A stretch of DNA of 32,500 nt from assembly GCA_014529385.2 (NCBI GenBank), contig CM043959.1:59121253-59153752 (forward strand), read 5' to 3'. Position numbers and translations under genes: made by a program. The notes under the pieces are model-generated. The model saw only the letters and a program-made list of their open reading frames with translations, was not told the origin of the DNA and ran no database searches. Each line of letters opens with the position of its first letter. Position 1 is the stretch's first letter. This document shows, piece after piece, positions 1-11,189 of the stretch. This DNA is from Adiantum capillus-veneris. Lineage: Eukaryota; Streptophyta; Polypodiopsida; Polypodiales; Pteridaceae.

Positions 1-1267
1 AGGCTCAGTTGCTTAATGTTTCTGCCAAAAGAACTGTTGACTTTTGTCAGGACAAATCTGAAGAAGAGTCAATTGGTGAAGATCAATCAGAGAGGTCACC
101 AGGCCAAGAGGATCCCTCACCCTACAAGGCTCCCTCACCCTGTACAGTACTTGTCAAGAAAAATACAAGAAAGAGGAATATAGACTTCTCAGATGATGCA
201 GATGATGCAGATGTGCTAGAAAGTAGTCCCTGTGCAACTAAATGTAAATCCAAAGAGGATGTGTCTTCTCTGGAAGACCCAGCTGCAATTGATGAGAGGC
301 TGTTTGATTTTGCAGCATCTTGTGGTGCTGGGGACAAGTTTGATCTAGTTCATTCTATGTTTAATCCAAAGTTTGACATTGAAGACCTGTTAGCTCAGCA
401 CAATAATTTCTTGCAGTCCTACAGAGATAAGTTTGAAGTGATCGTGCAGGTAGGGAGGGTTGTTCTGCCCACTATGACTCTTGTGCATTTAAATGACTGT
501 GGTGGAAAGGGACAGGGACTGAAGAAGTATAGGGAATTACGACCTTCTTGCCGACATTCAGGCTGCCCTTTGCACCAAAAAGAATGCAAACTCATTCAGG
601 AAACCTTTGGCTTTATGATTTACCTGAACAGCCTGTTTGGATTCCTCATGCAGAATCCTGATGAGGTGTTAGAGGGGCAGGATGTAGCACCAGATGAAGA
701 ATGCGAGGAGACAACTCATATACAAGAAGTCGAGGAGGTTGAAGATACAGTCGACCTTGAGGTTGAGGCAATTGAAGTATAAAGAAGTAAGATGCTCTCT
801 GTGAAAACCACAGAAATCAAACTTCCATTGGATGTCAGTAACTTCACTGAGAAGCATGCTCAGATGATGTTGCCTGCTGTGCCTGACTTCAGAATTGGAG
901 ACAGGGCCTATATCTTTTTACATGATGTGCAAAGCATCTTTTATTTAAGGGAGGATTTCTCCCTGGCTATTATTTCCAGAGTCCAAGAGGAGAGGAGTGG
1001 ATTTGTTTCAGAGGATAGTAGTGATGATGAGGCAATGGAAACATCTAGCAATCCAATGGAATGCCTCCGAAGATGCTTTGAGAAAGCTGAAAAATACAAG
1101 GAGACACTACCTGATGAAGCCACCTTCCAAGCAATAAGACAAAGCCTAAGACCATCAACAAGTAACAAAGAAGTGGAGGATTGGTTTAACCATTCAGGTC
1201 AAGGGTCAACTACATCTGTAGACCTGTGGCAGGAAAACCTCTTTCTGCAGGATGAGAGCTTCATGGT

Positions 1268-1359
<92 letters not shown>

Positions 1360-1837
1360 TTATCTATCTATCTCTCTCTTTGTGTCACTTCTGACATGAT
1401 ATGTGCAGTCTTGGATTGCTGACAAGGATGACTTCCTTCGGCGGCGGACTCGAGAGTATCGTGGAAGGGATGCGGCCCTAGCGCAGTATCTTTCAAAGCT
1501 TTGCGAGTCGCCGATAGTAGTTTTTCACAATTCCATGTCACAAGAGGGTTCAATAGCAACTTACACATTCAAGACACTATCACGCTTCTTGGGTGGACCC
1601 GTGCTGCCCAAAAGTGCAGATAAAGTCATTCTTGTGGACAAAGTGTTTGCTAGAGATTGTTTTGGTTACTGCCCGGGCTATACAGGTGGTCGAACGGCGT
1701 ATTACTACACCTACACAGCAATGGCACTAGCTCTTGGTAGACAAAACCCAAATGAACTTTTAGAGTATGGCAAACATCTCATGATTCGTTACAAGGGTGA
1801 CGTGCCAAAAAACAAAATTGAACCTTCAAAATCTTGA
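1..1837 (+). CDS. Unrecognised protein gene, 5' partial, two exons, one in-frame stop
   Basis: The frame is already open at base 3 and runs to 1265. A GT donor follows ATG at 1263-1265, a CT-microsatellite intron occupies 1266-1408, and after TGCAG the second exon is 1409-1837; both junctions are phase 0. A single TAA at 780-782 interrupts the frame. Because the frame is the same on both sides (next Met at 792) this is probably one gene with a nonsense change rather than two genes. The product is about 560 residues. The N-terminal part is acidic and Ser-rich (DDADDAD). It is followed by a globular part with a Cys/His cluster (CRHSGCPLHQKEC) that could bind zinc, a second acidic stretch (SEDSSDDE), and a C-terminal domain rich in Tyr (RTAYYYTYTAM). 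I recognise no family. It ends 63 bp from the stop of the convergent transposase-like gene and may be a second gene of the same transposon. Confidence 0.5.
1266..1408 (+). repeat. Intron filled by a (CT)n microsatellite
   Basis: The intron starts GTAACT and ends GTGCAG. About 90 bases of it (roughly 1269-1358) are pure CT repeat, followed by a short TCTA-rich tail. The repeat lies immediately behind the donor and could serve as a polypyrimidine tract. Reading through the intron in frame gives a meaningless Ser-Leu run ending at 1394. Confidence 0.8.
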
Positions 1838-1900
1838 TACACTTCAAGTAGCAATTGTATAAGATCATGTATTACATAAATTTTGTACAATGTCATCCAC
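1838..1900. other. Short convergent intergenic gap
   Basis: The stop codons of the plus-strand gene (1837) and the minus-strand transposase-like gene (1901) face each other across 63 AT-rich bases. Any polyadenylation signals for the two genes must lie here or overlap the opposite coding region. No clear AATAAA is visible. Confidence 0.5.
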
Positions 1901-4749
1901 TCAGAGTATTTTTCTCCACTTGTGATTCACATACAGCATTGTCTCTCTCCACCTTCGTTGACTTTCACCAGCTCCGGAGTTGTTGTATGCCATTGATCTT
2001 TTAACTTTTTGTTGTTGTAAATGTCTGATGGCTTGTGCTGTTGCTGAATTTTCCAAGACTTCTTTTGCCTGCATTCGATGAATGATTCTATGATAGAACC
2101 ATTCAAATAGTTCTCTCAAACTGTTAGCCTTGATTCGAGAGCCACCATGTCGTGTGTGCCTAAAATAAGCATTTCTCGCCATGTAATGAGACTTTTCCAT
2201 CCCTTGGGTATTCCATATTGCCGGGTTCCCATACTTCTGTATAAAATATGGCAAATGATTGAAGATGATGTGCTGGATATGAAAACAGATTAGTTAGAAT
2301 GTTTTACACTCACATATTTGCACATAAGAGAGAATGAAATACACGATAATACCATGTAGTGAGTAATCTGGGTGTCTGTCCATGTTGTCTTGAATGATTT
2401 TTTCAGAAGGTTGAGATTCTCCTTGAACTTGTTCATATCACCTTGTGACCAGTCATCTTTGTCGCATATCAAAAATAGGATGTCTATTGATCGCCAAACC
2501 TCAGCCTTCGCATTACGAGTAGTTGGTTCTTGGTCTTTGACTGCAATAAGTACCTTTTTCCAGCTCTAATACTCTACCTTGCTAACATAAGATGTGTTAT
2601 ATATTTTTCCATGTTTTGTTAGCTTCGGATCTCTTGTACCTTGGGGTTTAGATAAAAACCTCCGTGCCTTCACCCCACGGATGGATGGTTTGCATGGGAT
2701 ATCCTTCTCAGCAGTTGATCTCTTTTCATCCTGCTGGATTTTCACATTGCCACCATGAAGCCCCATATCCGGCAGTACCATTTCTAAGCACTGCAGGGCT
2801 ACTTGTCGTTCTGCCGAGTTCTAAATCTTCCAAGCAAACCCGATATATAAGTAGACCAATTTCTCCACAATTCTACAAAGGGCATGCATTGTACAAATGT
2901 GGACATTCACAAGTGGTATTTTCAAAACCGGTCGAAAAGCAGGATCCTCAATGTGACGTGTTGGAGCTTTTCTCCACCACTTTGGGTCCATGACCTTTGC
3001 AGGCTCCATGCAAAACAAACACGGCGACTTTGCCATTGCACCCATTCCACAATTATACATGCACTTTAATGTTTTGAGGTCACCTACAAGATGCCACTGA
3101 ACTTGAAAGTCTCCCCTTCCATCTAGACGTAGTACCTCTCCCTGGTTAGTCTGTCAATCAATCACCTCCGAAATAAGTTCGATGGAACACCCAATATAGA
3201 ATCTCATGATCTTCTTTCTTTACCTGCAACACAAAATAAATGAGACTTAAGTAGATGTGAACATTTGAGCTTACCTGAGAATCTCGCTTACCTCAAACGC
3301 ACCAAGCCACCATATGATAGATTCTGATTGAACACTAAAATATAAAGGATCATCACTGGGAAACTTTGAGAGGGCTCTATTCATTAAAGTAATAGTAACA
3401 CGCTCTAGCTTTTTCTCTTTAACAAGCTCACACTCATCCAGTTTTAACACAAAATGTAATACCCCTCGTGACTCTTCAAATGTGATGTTGTAAAACTCCA
3501 CCATTCTCTTCTGTAATATCCGCAGGTCCATAAAAATATTATTGAACTCATCATATGCCATGTTTGCTCCATGGCCACTATAAGTTGCTTTAATATGCAA
3601 GGGCTGTCCAAGATAGTCTCCCTGTGTCTCGTTAAGCTGAAGCCTCTCTTTCCAAACACTTGAGGCTAATGGTAGAAGTTTGGATTTTATACCCTTCTTA
3701 ACAAACATGGATGAGACGGACTTTTGGGTAGCCGAATATCCTCTTTTGCTTACACCAAGTGAATCAAGTGTGCCTTGTATCTCTTTTGCAGGCACTGAGT
3801 TCTCTGAAATAAAGCGGTCCACTACATTTCGTTGTAGGACCTTAAACTTCTTGTTATGTACTATATCTGCTGCCAGGCTTCTACTTATAAGTGGCTTCAA
3901 TCTCTTTCCTATATTGGCTTTGGGGTCAATGTTTTCCTTGTCAGGATAGATTGAATCTCTACATGAAAACAATGCATAAGTAAATAACAGAAAATTTGCT
4001 TCACTAACACTATTTAGGCACATGAAAACAATGCATAACAAGAAAAAACAAAAAGATTACTTAACTAAGACAATGTAGCCAACCAAGAAGCATCACCTTA
4101 ATGCTCGGATTCTTTTCTTGAGACCTCCTGATGCAACCTGCAATGTTTCAAGATTGCGCAATTTCTTCTTTCGGATACGACCACCCAAGATGGTGTCCTT
4201 CATTTGACAACTTCGCACCTTTCCTTTCAGTTCTTGTACCTCTATTTTATGTTGCAAAATGGCAACCTGATCTGTAGAATGTAAATGTGAAAAGCGAACA
4301 ATCTCACATTGTTGAGCTTGGAGACTGCCCTTGTAAGTTTCAGCTTCTCTTGTAAGAGATTTACAATAACCCAGAAGGCCCTTTTCTCCATCACCAGCAA
4401 AGGTCAATAAGCTTGTAGGATTGACAAACGGTGGAGACGCATTAGTCATTGGATTCTTAGGGTAGAGAGAGCCTCTTGTCCAGATATCTATGTGTTTAGC
4501 TCCCTGAGCTCTGAGCGTGTCTATGGAAGCGGGAGGTATATGTGTGTTTGTTTTACTGCGCTTAATCAATGGTTGGTACTCATTGTCCAAATCAATGTGA
4601 AGGTGATATTTGGCTCGTTTCTGGGTAACATTTGTGCCATTTGAGGAGTGCGACATTAGCCAAATGTGCAGGTTTAATGGAAAGTGAATAGCGGCTGCGC
4701 CTTCGTCCCTCCATGTTAGCCTCATTCCCTCCATATTGACGAGGTTCAT
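1901..4749 (-). pseudogene. Transposase-like gene, four exons, with in-frame stops
   Basis: Exons on the minus strand are 4749-4097, 3958 to 3292 (or 3275), 3223 (or 3213) to 2353, and 2272-1901. The first and last introns have GT-AG borders and matching phases. The joined frame is about 850 codons. Exon 1 encodes a basic, Gln/Lys/Glu-rich coiled-coil region ending in RIRKKK. Exon 2 contains LKLDECELVKEKK. Exon 3 contains HLVGDLKTL and a CLFC zinc-like pair followed by HICTMHAL. Exon 4 contains GMEKSHYMAR and RHTRHGG. The Asp, Asp and Glu in these three blocks (codons at 3438, 3081 and 2197) are candidates for a DDE catalytic triad, with a large insertion before the Glu; this is inference from general fold logic, not a database match. 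Exon 3 has three in-frame stops: TGA 3156-3154, TAG 2823-2821 and TAG 2568-2566. The exon 2/3 junction is ambiguous: the phase-matched choice reads straight into a TAA. The gene is therefore decayed. Confidence 0.6.
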
Positions 4750-4917
4750 TCAATGCAACTGAAAAGAGGATTATCCCTCAATCACTACGAACGAATGTTC
4801 AAAAGAGTAAGGAATCTACTTAAAGTACACTTTTTGAACTTTTACTATGAAAGACCCAGCTCTATTATTTGCCAATTTTTTTTAGAGAGAGAGTGCAAAA
4901 AATACATTTTCTTAGAA

Positions 4918-4950
4918 GGCCCTCCAAATGACCTCCAAAATTCCCTAATG
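4918..4950 (-). repeat. Terminal inverted repeat, right end of element A
   Basis: Read on the minus strand from 4950 inward it begins CATTAGGGAATTTTGGAGG and ends GGAGGGCC at 4918. The same 33 bases occur on the plus strand at 29473-29505 with only three mismatches. It sits 168 bp upstream of the transposase-like start codon. Immediately outside (4951 upward) is minus-strand gypsy pol coding sequence, so the outer border is fixed by loss of that frame. Confidence 0.7.
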
Positions 4951-6631
4951 TCAAATTGGCAGCCATGCGATCAAACCATGGCACCCCTAGGATAGCATTC
5001 TCATGTTGGAGAGGAGAGATGAAAAAGTCTTTTTTTTAACACAACTTTGCACATGGAGCCTCAACTTCCCAATTAAGGGAGTAACGGAGGCTCGTTGTCC
5101 CATGAAAGTAGTGTCGGCTATTACAGCATCTCCCATCTCGAAAGCTTGAATGCCCAACTTGGTGGCCAACTTTGTTGATATGAAGTTGTGAGTAGAGCCA
5201 GGGTCAAACAAGATGAAGGCATCATGCTCTCTTACCTTTCCCCAAGCATAGGAGAGACGTGCACCTTTGCAATGAGCATCCTCTTTTGGAGCTTCAATGG
5301 TGGAAGCTCTAGGAGTCTCATTACAAACATTCTTTTTGGGGCAAGAACGATAACCATGTCCTTGCTCCCCACACTTAAAACACTTATGGTCCTTGCGAAA
5401 AGCTTCAAGATCTTCACAAGGAGAGAGTTTGTTTTTGCCTTTGTAAAATCCCTTCTCCTTGGACCGATTGTTGTTGTTGTTGTTGTTGTAAGTGCCTTGG
5501 GAAGAATTTTGGGCATTGGTTTTCCCCTTGCCATCACCTTTGTCTTTACTTTCCATCGGCTTGACATTTCGTTAAGCCCCTTGTTGGAAGTTGATGCGAA
5601 AAGCAACCATGGTGTGGTGGGTTACTTCAGTGATAAAACTAGGCTATTGAGAGTTGACATACTCGGCCATCTCTTCAGGCAATTACGCACAAAACTGTTG
5701 CTTTTTCTCCACAAAGTCTATCTTTTGAAAGGTAGTAGCCTTGAGATGTAAATCCCAAAACTTGTCTACATACTTGTGGATAGACTCATGAGAGAGAATC
5801 TTCAAGCTCCATTCGATAAGCACTTTGTCCTTTGCATCGCTTGCAAGGAATTGCTTCATGATGGAAATTCGTATAGTTTTCCATGTCTTTGGGCTTCACC
5901 ATTGCCACGAAGACTAGCCTACTATTGATGAGCCGATTTTTGGAAGTGCATAGATACATGGTGTAGCTTGGAGGACTCCATGAAGCCCTCGTCTCCAAAG
6001 GCCACATCAAATTGTTGGATGATGGCCAACACTTTGTCGGGGCGGTGAGAAAAGAGATACGCTTTCCTCCCTCCTTGAACTTCTTGAGCTTTTGTGACCT
6101 TCGCCATGCAGGGTATGATTTGCAATGTCCTCCCCTCTTGTATTCTCTAGGAGAATAGCCATAGCTTCCATCGGAAGAAGACGAAGGTGAAGAAGAATGA
6201 GAAGAGGGTGACCTCTTTCTTGTCCTTTTCTTCCTTCCTTTTCTCTCTTCCCTTTTGGAATAACAAGGAGAAGGACTGTGTGTTGATCTTTTCCTCTTAA
6301 GAGGAGTTGGAGATCACCTAGACTGCCATCTTCGTGGAGCCACATCTTCATAGGAACTTAAAGTTTAATTGATTTCTTAATCTTTGGATTCCTCCTCTCG
6401 TATGGGAGAGAGTCTTCTTTTGGGGGTCTCTTCAAGAGGCCTCCTAAGCTCTCGATCTCTCCTCTTGGAGAGGAAGGAAAATTCCATAAAAGTGCAAAGT
6501 TATTGAGTAACTTCAGCTTGCAAATTAGGGTTGCCCATAGCTTGTTGCAACCTAGTAATGAGATAATTAACAAACATGGGAGCATCTTCATTAGCACCTT
6601 CATGTGCAAAATCAAAGCTATCAATGTTCAT
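4951..6631 (-). pseudogene. Decayed Ty3/gypsy gag-protease
   Basis: The likely start is ATG at 6631-6629, giving MNIDSFDFAHEG, and the frame soon hits a TAA after QAEVTQ. Later pieces lie in shifted frames. They are a Ser/Arg/Lys-rich stretch with SPRGEIESL and related fragments, the gag capsid end (KAYLFSHRPDKVLAII), then a Lys-rich linker and a zinc knuckle CFKCGEQGHGYRSC (CX2CX4HX4C) near 5365. A protease block FILFDPGSTHNFIS follows near 5210; DPG in place of the usual DTG or DSG is common in this plant gypsy lineage. A frameshift near 5020 moves the frame to the pol linker ILGVPWFDRM, and coding similarity ends at 4951. An Asn-repeat run, (AAC)n, at about 5470-5490 lies between gag and the knuckle. 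Not functional. Confidence 0.75.
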
Positions 6632-7058
6632 TCTACTCTCTTAGTGATTGTCAGCCATCATAACATAATTTTTGTATGTACTTAGTGTATGATTTGGCAA
6701 TTCATAACCTTATTTTCCACTCCTCTTAGCCTTTGAAAATGGGTTCTTAAGTATATACACCCATGGCTCAAAGTGGTTAATTATAAAGAGTAGTAGAGTG
6801 ACTCTAATATTGCAGAGTTTCCGAGGGCTATCTCCTTTTGGACTTCTTATCACTCAATAGTGGTAAATCCATAGGCAAGTCTAAAAAGACTCCATTATTA
6901 AGCCCAAATCTCCCGAGGTGTGCACCATATCCCACGTAGTGGGCTCAACAAAACTGATAATAGATCCCAGTGCCACTTACCCTTATACAATTAATAAAAT
7001 TAACCATTTATAGGCTACTTTAAGACCTCTCTTCTTAAGCAAGAAAGAGAAACCAAAT
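6632..7058 (-). other. Untranslated leader of the Ty3/gypsy element
   Basis: This 430-bp stretch lies between the primer binding site and the gag start codon on the minus strand. It has no long reading frame and no recognised motif. Its position fits the 5' untranslated leader and packaging region of an LTR retrotransposon. Confidence 0.5.
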
Positions 7059-7070
7059 GCTCTGATACCA
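7059..7070 (-). other. Primer binding site, initiator-Met tRNA type
   Basis: The minus strand reads TGGTATCAGAGC, the classic 12-base match to the 3' end of plant initiator methionine tRNA. One base separates it from the end of the LTR (TACA at 7075-7072). Confidence 0.85.
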
Positions 7071-7071
7071 A

Positions 7072-7711
7072 TGTAATTGAATTGGCCTATTAACTTGAGA
7101 TTAGCAAAAATTATAGAGAGTACTTTTGTGAAATTACTTTATGAGCATAGCAGGTGAACCTAATTGATGGTAGAAACATAAACATAGCATTTAGTTAACT
7201 TGGCATGAACAGTACTTTTGCAAGAGAGAGAGTTTAGAGAACATGATAACAGTTGAGGACCGGATTTATGTGGAGTCAGTCCCCCCTCCAATAGGCATTT
7301 GTATCATGATTTCTCCCATCAAGAGAGACTTGTTAAAATACAATCTTTGTGTTCCTTGTTACCTAGGTGATGCAATGAAGATGGAAAGCTTTATGGATCA
7401 TGAGCATAACATAAACTTTGTGGAAAGCATTAACTATCCCAAGCCTCGGTCCCAAGACCTCAAACACCTTCGAAGGTGGACAGAGCTAGCAGGGAATGAG
7501 GGTAGGGAAGAGGAAGAACAAACATTTCATAGGAGAAAGAATTAGTTCCTCGCTTATCATCACTCTTCTTGCTAGCATGCATAATAGCATAGTACTGAAG
7601 ATGGAGAAGATGGCAAGCTTAAGCTTTGAAGCATGGCTCTTGGTTGGTGTAGGCTCTCAACCTCTACTTGCTTGGAGAAGGAGAGGGAGCTCTTGCACTT
7701 TGCACAATACA
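7072..7711 (-). repeat. LTR (5' LTR) of the Ty3/gypsy element
   Basis: On the minus strand the LTR is inferred to start TGTATTG at 7711 and end CAATTACA at 7072, just before the PBS. The TGTA...TACA termini give a length of 640 bp. The inner border is firm because of the PBS. The outer border is inferred from the terminal inverted match and the abrupt start of a (GT)n array at 7716. No second copy of this LTR is visible in the window. Confidence 0.6.
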
Positions 7712-7715
7712 CAAT

Positions 7716-7799
<84 letters not shown>
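7716..7799 (+). repeat. (GT)n microsatellite
   Basis: About 42 uninterrupted GT units. It abuts the inferred outer edge of the gypsy LTR. Confidence 0.95.
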
Positions 7800-7801
<2 letters not shown>

Positions 7802-10672
7802 TTGTTTAACTTAAATAAATAACACACCAATGAACAGGATGTTCAAAACGATGACTGGCTAAAGATGTCAAGGCAAAGATAAGTACAGAAACAACTCAGT
7901 CTTTGATTCATAATTGTACAACATAATAAGAATGAAGTATCATTGCAAATGAATTTGTACAAAGGTATCAAAACTATCCCAATTGAATCATTAAATGTTT
8001 CCAAAGTCGGACTGCAGCAAGCTAAACCTCTTTAAGCCAAGATAGAATTCTCACCTACATCCATATAGTCAAGACAACAGATATGTTAGACTTGGCTATG
8101 TATGGAAGGCTTCAAAGAACCTATCAGATTTTATCCATGTCAAACTTAAAAAGTATTTAGACTAGCTATTGTCCTATACAAAATAATCCTACCAGAATTG
8201 CTTCATATGTTTAACATATCCTTTTACTTAAGAGGAAGTCGCCAAGTCCATATCATCTTATGTAATTTCCTTAGTTTAAGCAATGTATGAAAAAAACCCG
8301 GTTTAGGTTAGCCAGCAGAAACCTTAGTAACACGAGTAATCTTTAGTAATAGGCATGTTTACCTATCATCAGTACCCTTTTAAGTATTATAAAGAGATTG
8401 GTATCAAAACAGCACAGCTAGATTGGACTGCCCAGAAGGTGTCAGCTAGAGTCAAAATGAAGCACATTCTCAATGGTAAAAAAATCTTTCAAGTCATTCC
8501 TTAATTAGTATCATAATGAAGGAATAATAATGTATAACAAAAGTTTTTTAGATATATTTTTACTCAAGCTTTAGTGAGTAGGCTCGAAGTATCTTTAACC
8601 AGATTTATGCCATAGTTGGTCAGAAAGATTCCCCAAACAACTAAGCAATAGGTGAAGGTCAGATTTGTAAGTCAAAATAGTCTCCCCAAATCATAATATC
8701 ATAAAAAACTTAGGTATCTAAAGTACCAGATCATTATCCATAAGTGAAGAGCAAGATTAGAAGACCAGATGTAGTGAAAAAAGAACCAGTACCCCCTGCT
8801 AGATATAGAGATTTTTGTATTTTCAGTTTTATCAAAACTGGACCAGATCAATAGGTATTAATCAAGTCATCCACTATACCCATATTGGTTAGACTCATAG
8901 TGCATGTCAAAACTCAAGTGCGGTTTTTAAGGCAGTATCATCACCAAGAACTAGATGTAGTGTTCATATGCAAAAAGACTAGAACTAAGGCAGGCAACCA
9001 GGCAACAAGCAGAAGGCAAATAGTAAACACCAGAATATATTTTATGGTAGTAACATCACTAAGATGTAGTGGGATAAGTTTTGTAAAACACCAGATCTAA
9101 GCCAGATATCCAAGCAAGGTTAGTTGTTTTTTTAGGTCAGCACCAGAGCCTGATCCGGCTAATTCCAACCATACCCAAGATCAAGCAGAAGGTATAAATT
9201 TTGGCTATGATTAGTTATATCAGACCAGACCAGTATAATGGAAAACCAGATCCGACTAATTCCAACCACACCCAAGATCAAGCAGAAGGTATAAAGTTAG
9301 ACCAAACCAGATCATCAAGTATTAACTCCATTTTCTCCATTTTTTTGTGAATTGAATGTATCATAAACAACTACAGCTATCAGAATTTGGCAGCATAACC
9401 AGCAATACCACCAAACTCTCCATAAGTATCAATTTTAATGCAAAAAAGCATCAGTTTTCTATGATACGTTTCCATGAATCTCCTCATAACCCATCAGAAT
9501 ATGAACCATCACATAATAAATCAGAGTATCATCCAGTGATTAGCATAGTTAGATCAGTTTCCCCATATGACCATAGTATACCACATTGCCATTTTTATTT
9601 CAAGCAACCAAAAAAAGCTAGAGTGAGTGTAAGTAATCAATACCAGGCAAAAAAAACCCTCTAATGATGTGTACTTATCAGTGCCGAGGTTTACCAAACC
9701 ACATGCTTTAACTAAGGAAAATCCCAAATGTACAGTTCTGCCAATGTTCCAGAGGTAAAACAACCTTAAAAACCAGTCACACCATGAGGCTTTCAAAATT
9801 TAAACTCATCATCAATATCAAAACCCAGAACAGTATCCATATGTATGTGAGACTTGATGCCATTCTTTTACAGAAAAAATACTATGTATGCAGTCAGTAC
9901 CAGACAAGAAGCAAAGAAGGCCTTCATAATGTGTGAAAGTCTGAACTCCAAACGAACCTCTCTCTTCATAATCTTAATGTTAAAAAATCTATCTATAATC
10001 ACCCAACAGAGCAGGGGTTTATTTAAATCTTTGAGAAAAAAAAATATTAAAAACCTGTGAGCAGACGCCACACCAAGATTATCACCAAAGTACCGGAGGA
10101 GACCAAGTCTAAGTGAACGGAAGAGCCCCTCACCTTTATGTAGTGGAAGAGGTAGGGAAGATTTCCAAAATATATACTCAGTTGTGGAGGTGCTACAGCA
10201 TCCTGGCGTCGATCAATCACAATGAGTGCAAGAGGTATTACAGCTAAGACTGATTCCATGAGCGTGAGGCAAAAAATGCGTGCCAAGCAACCCCTCATAA
10301 TGCGAGGTCATCAGAGCGAGGCCGTGACTCAGTATGAGTGCCGCGACAGAGTGTAAAAAAACCTAGTAGAAACAATCAAATCTGAAGCCGCCCAGGTAAG
10401 AGGCCAAAGGTTGGGCACTAACTAAACCAGGTAAGAGAGATATTAGGGGGTTGTACCCACAAGCTAGCCCAAGTTTCAATATAATGGTTAATATCAACCC
10501 AAGTAAACCAAGTGAGGTTAAATTCACACCCACCAAGCTAAATGTCTTTGTGATATTTATTCAGCCATGCTAACGGCATATTAGCCTAGCAATAAGTACC
10601 ATTTTCGAGTTTTTTTCCTGTGGAAATATTTAAGCTATGAGTAGGTTATCATGGTCAGCTGCTGCTGTGACA

Positions 10673-10674
<2 letters not shown>
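7800..10674. other. Non-coding stretch, no gene recognised
   Basis: About 2.9 kb, mostly AT-rich, with only short reading frames (the longest about 100 codons, 9356-9664, low complexity and without any recognisable motif). The word CCAGAT recurs many times between about 8590 and 9310, and a 47-bp direct repeat lies at 9152-9295. The part from about 10045 to 10480 looks less AT-rich than its surroundings and has no recognised identity. I see no RNA gene. Confidence 0.5.
9152..9295 (+). repeat. 47-bp direct repeat, period 97
   Basis: Copies at 9152-9198 and 9249-9295, both of the form GATCCGRCTAATTCCAACC and continuing through AAGCAGAAGGTATAAA, differ at two positions. The 50-bp spacer between them is not repeated elsewhere that I can see. 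Confidence 0.8.

Positions 10675-10753
<79 letters not shown>
10675..10753 (+). repeat. (GT)n microsatellite
   Basis: About 39 GT units. It creates spurious Cys-Val reading frames (10651-10872). Confidence 0.95.
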
Positions 10754-10755
<2 letters not shown>

Positions 10756-11093
10756 AGAGTATACCCCCTAAGCAGGTCCCCCTACTTTCTTTGGTTGACC
10801 CCCCCTTGCAGCTCATGCTTGAAGCTCATTGTGATCCCTCCAGGCCTAGCCAATCATAAGCAGGACTCATAACAAGCAACAAGGGTAGCCTTGGGACAAG
10901 TGTCCCCCTTTCCCATTTGAGAGAGAGGACTTGATGAATGCAATTAATTAAATTTCTTAAATTATCATTGGACCTTGGGTAGCCAACCAATAGGCTTCAA
11001 GCACACCATGAAAGCAAAATAAGGAGGAACTTGACGAGTTTCCACTTTGCTTTCTTTGTACTAAGCATGCCTTGTGTGAGTGTGAGTGTGTAT

Positions 11094-11156
11094 TGTAGGG
11101 CTTGTAGAGCTTGCCCCCTCTTGTAGGGCTTGTAGGGCGTGCCCCCTCCTTGTAGA
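11094..11156 (+). repeat. 28-bp tandem repeat, two copies
   Basis: The unit GTAGGGCTTGTAGRGCKTGC followed by CCCCTC is present twice, with a third partial start (TTGTAGAG). Confidence 0.7.
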
Positions 11157-11189
11157 GATTGATGTTGACTTTTTGGCACACCTTATCTC

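Larger units (their letters stand above)
1..4950. mobile_element. Right-hand part of a large multi-gene DNA transposon (copy A)
   Basis: The right end is set by a 33-bp terminal repeat at 4918-4950 that recurs inverted at 29473-29505. Just outside it, on the minus strand, a Ty3/gypsy pol frame (ILGVPWFDRM followed by AANL) breaks off, so the element appears to have inserted into that retroelement. Inside are two convergent genes: an unrecognised plus-strand gene ending at 1837 and a transposase-like minus-strand gene ending at 1901. The left end is outside the window. The superfamily is not identified. The terminal sequence starts CATTAGG, which faintly recalls CACTA-type ends, but the protein does not look like a CACTA transposase to me. 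Confidence 0.55.
4951..7711 (-). mobile_element. Truncated Ty3/gypsy retrotransposon (LTR-gag-PR-start of pol)
   Basis: On the minus strand the order is an LTR (7711-7072), a PBS matching initiator-Met tRNA (7070-7059), a leader, gag, a CCHC zinc knuckle, a retropepsin-like DPGSTHNF block and the start of the pol linker (ILGVPWFDRM). The element is cut at 4951 by the 33-bp terminal repeat of the DNA transposon, so RT, RNase H, integrase and the second LTR are not here. If simple insertion is the explanation they should resume beyond the left edge of the window. Confidence 0.7.

Noticed and set aside
1266-1394. Ser-Leu repeat protein tail after the 792 start
   Set aside because: It is translation of the CT microsatellite; a good donor at 1266 and acceptor at 1408 remove it.
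3154-3156. TGA in the transposase-like gene as a recoded codon
   Set aside because: Two TAG stops follow in the same exon and no recoding signal is visible, so decay is simpler.
9356-9664. 102-codon frame in the non-coding stretch
   Set aside because: Low complexity, no motif, no splice partner or promoter seen.
10045-10480. Organelle-derived insert or structured RNA
   Set aside because: The composition differs from its surroundings, but I could not recognise any organelle gene or a group II intron domain V.
10651-10872. Cys-Val repeat reading frames
   Set aside because: Produced by the GT microsatellite; no other coding sign.
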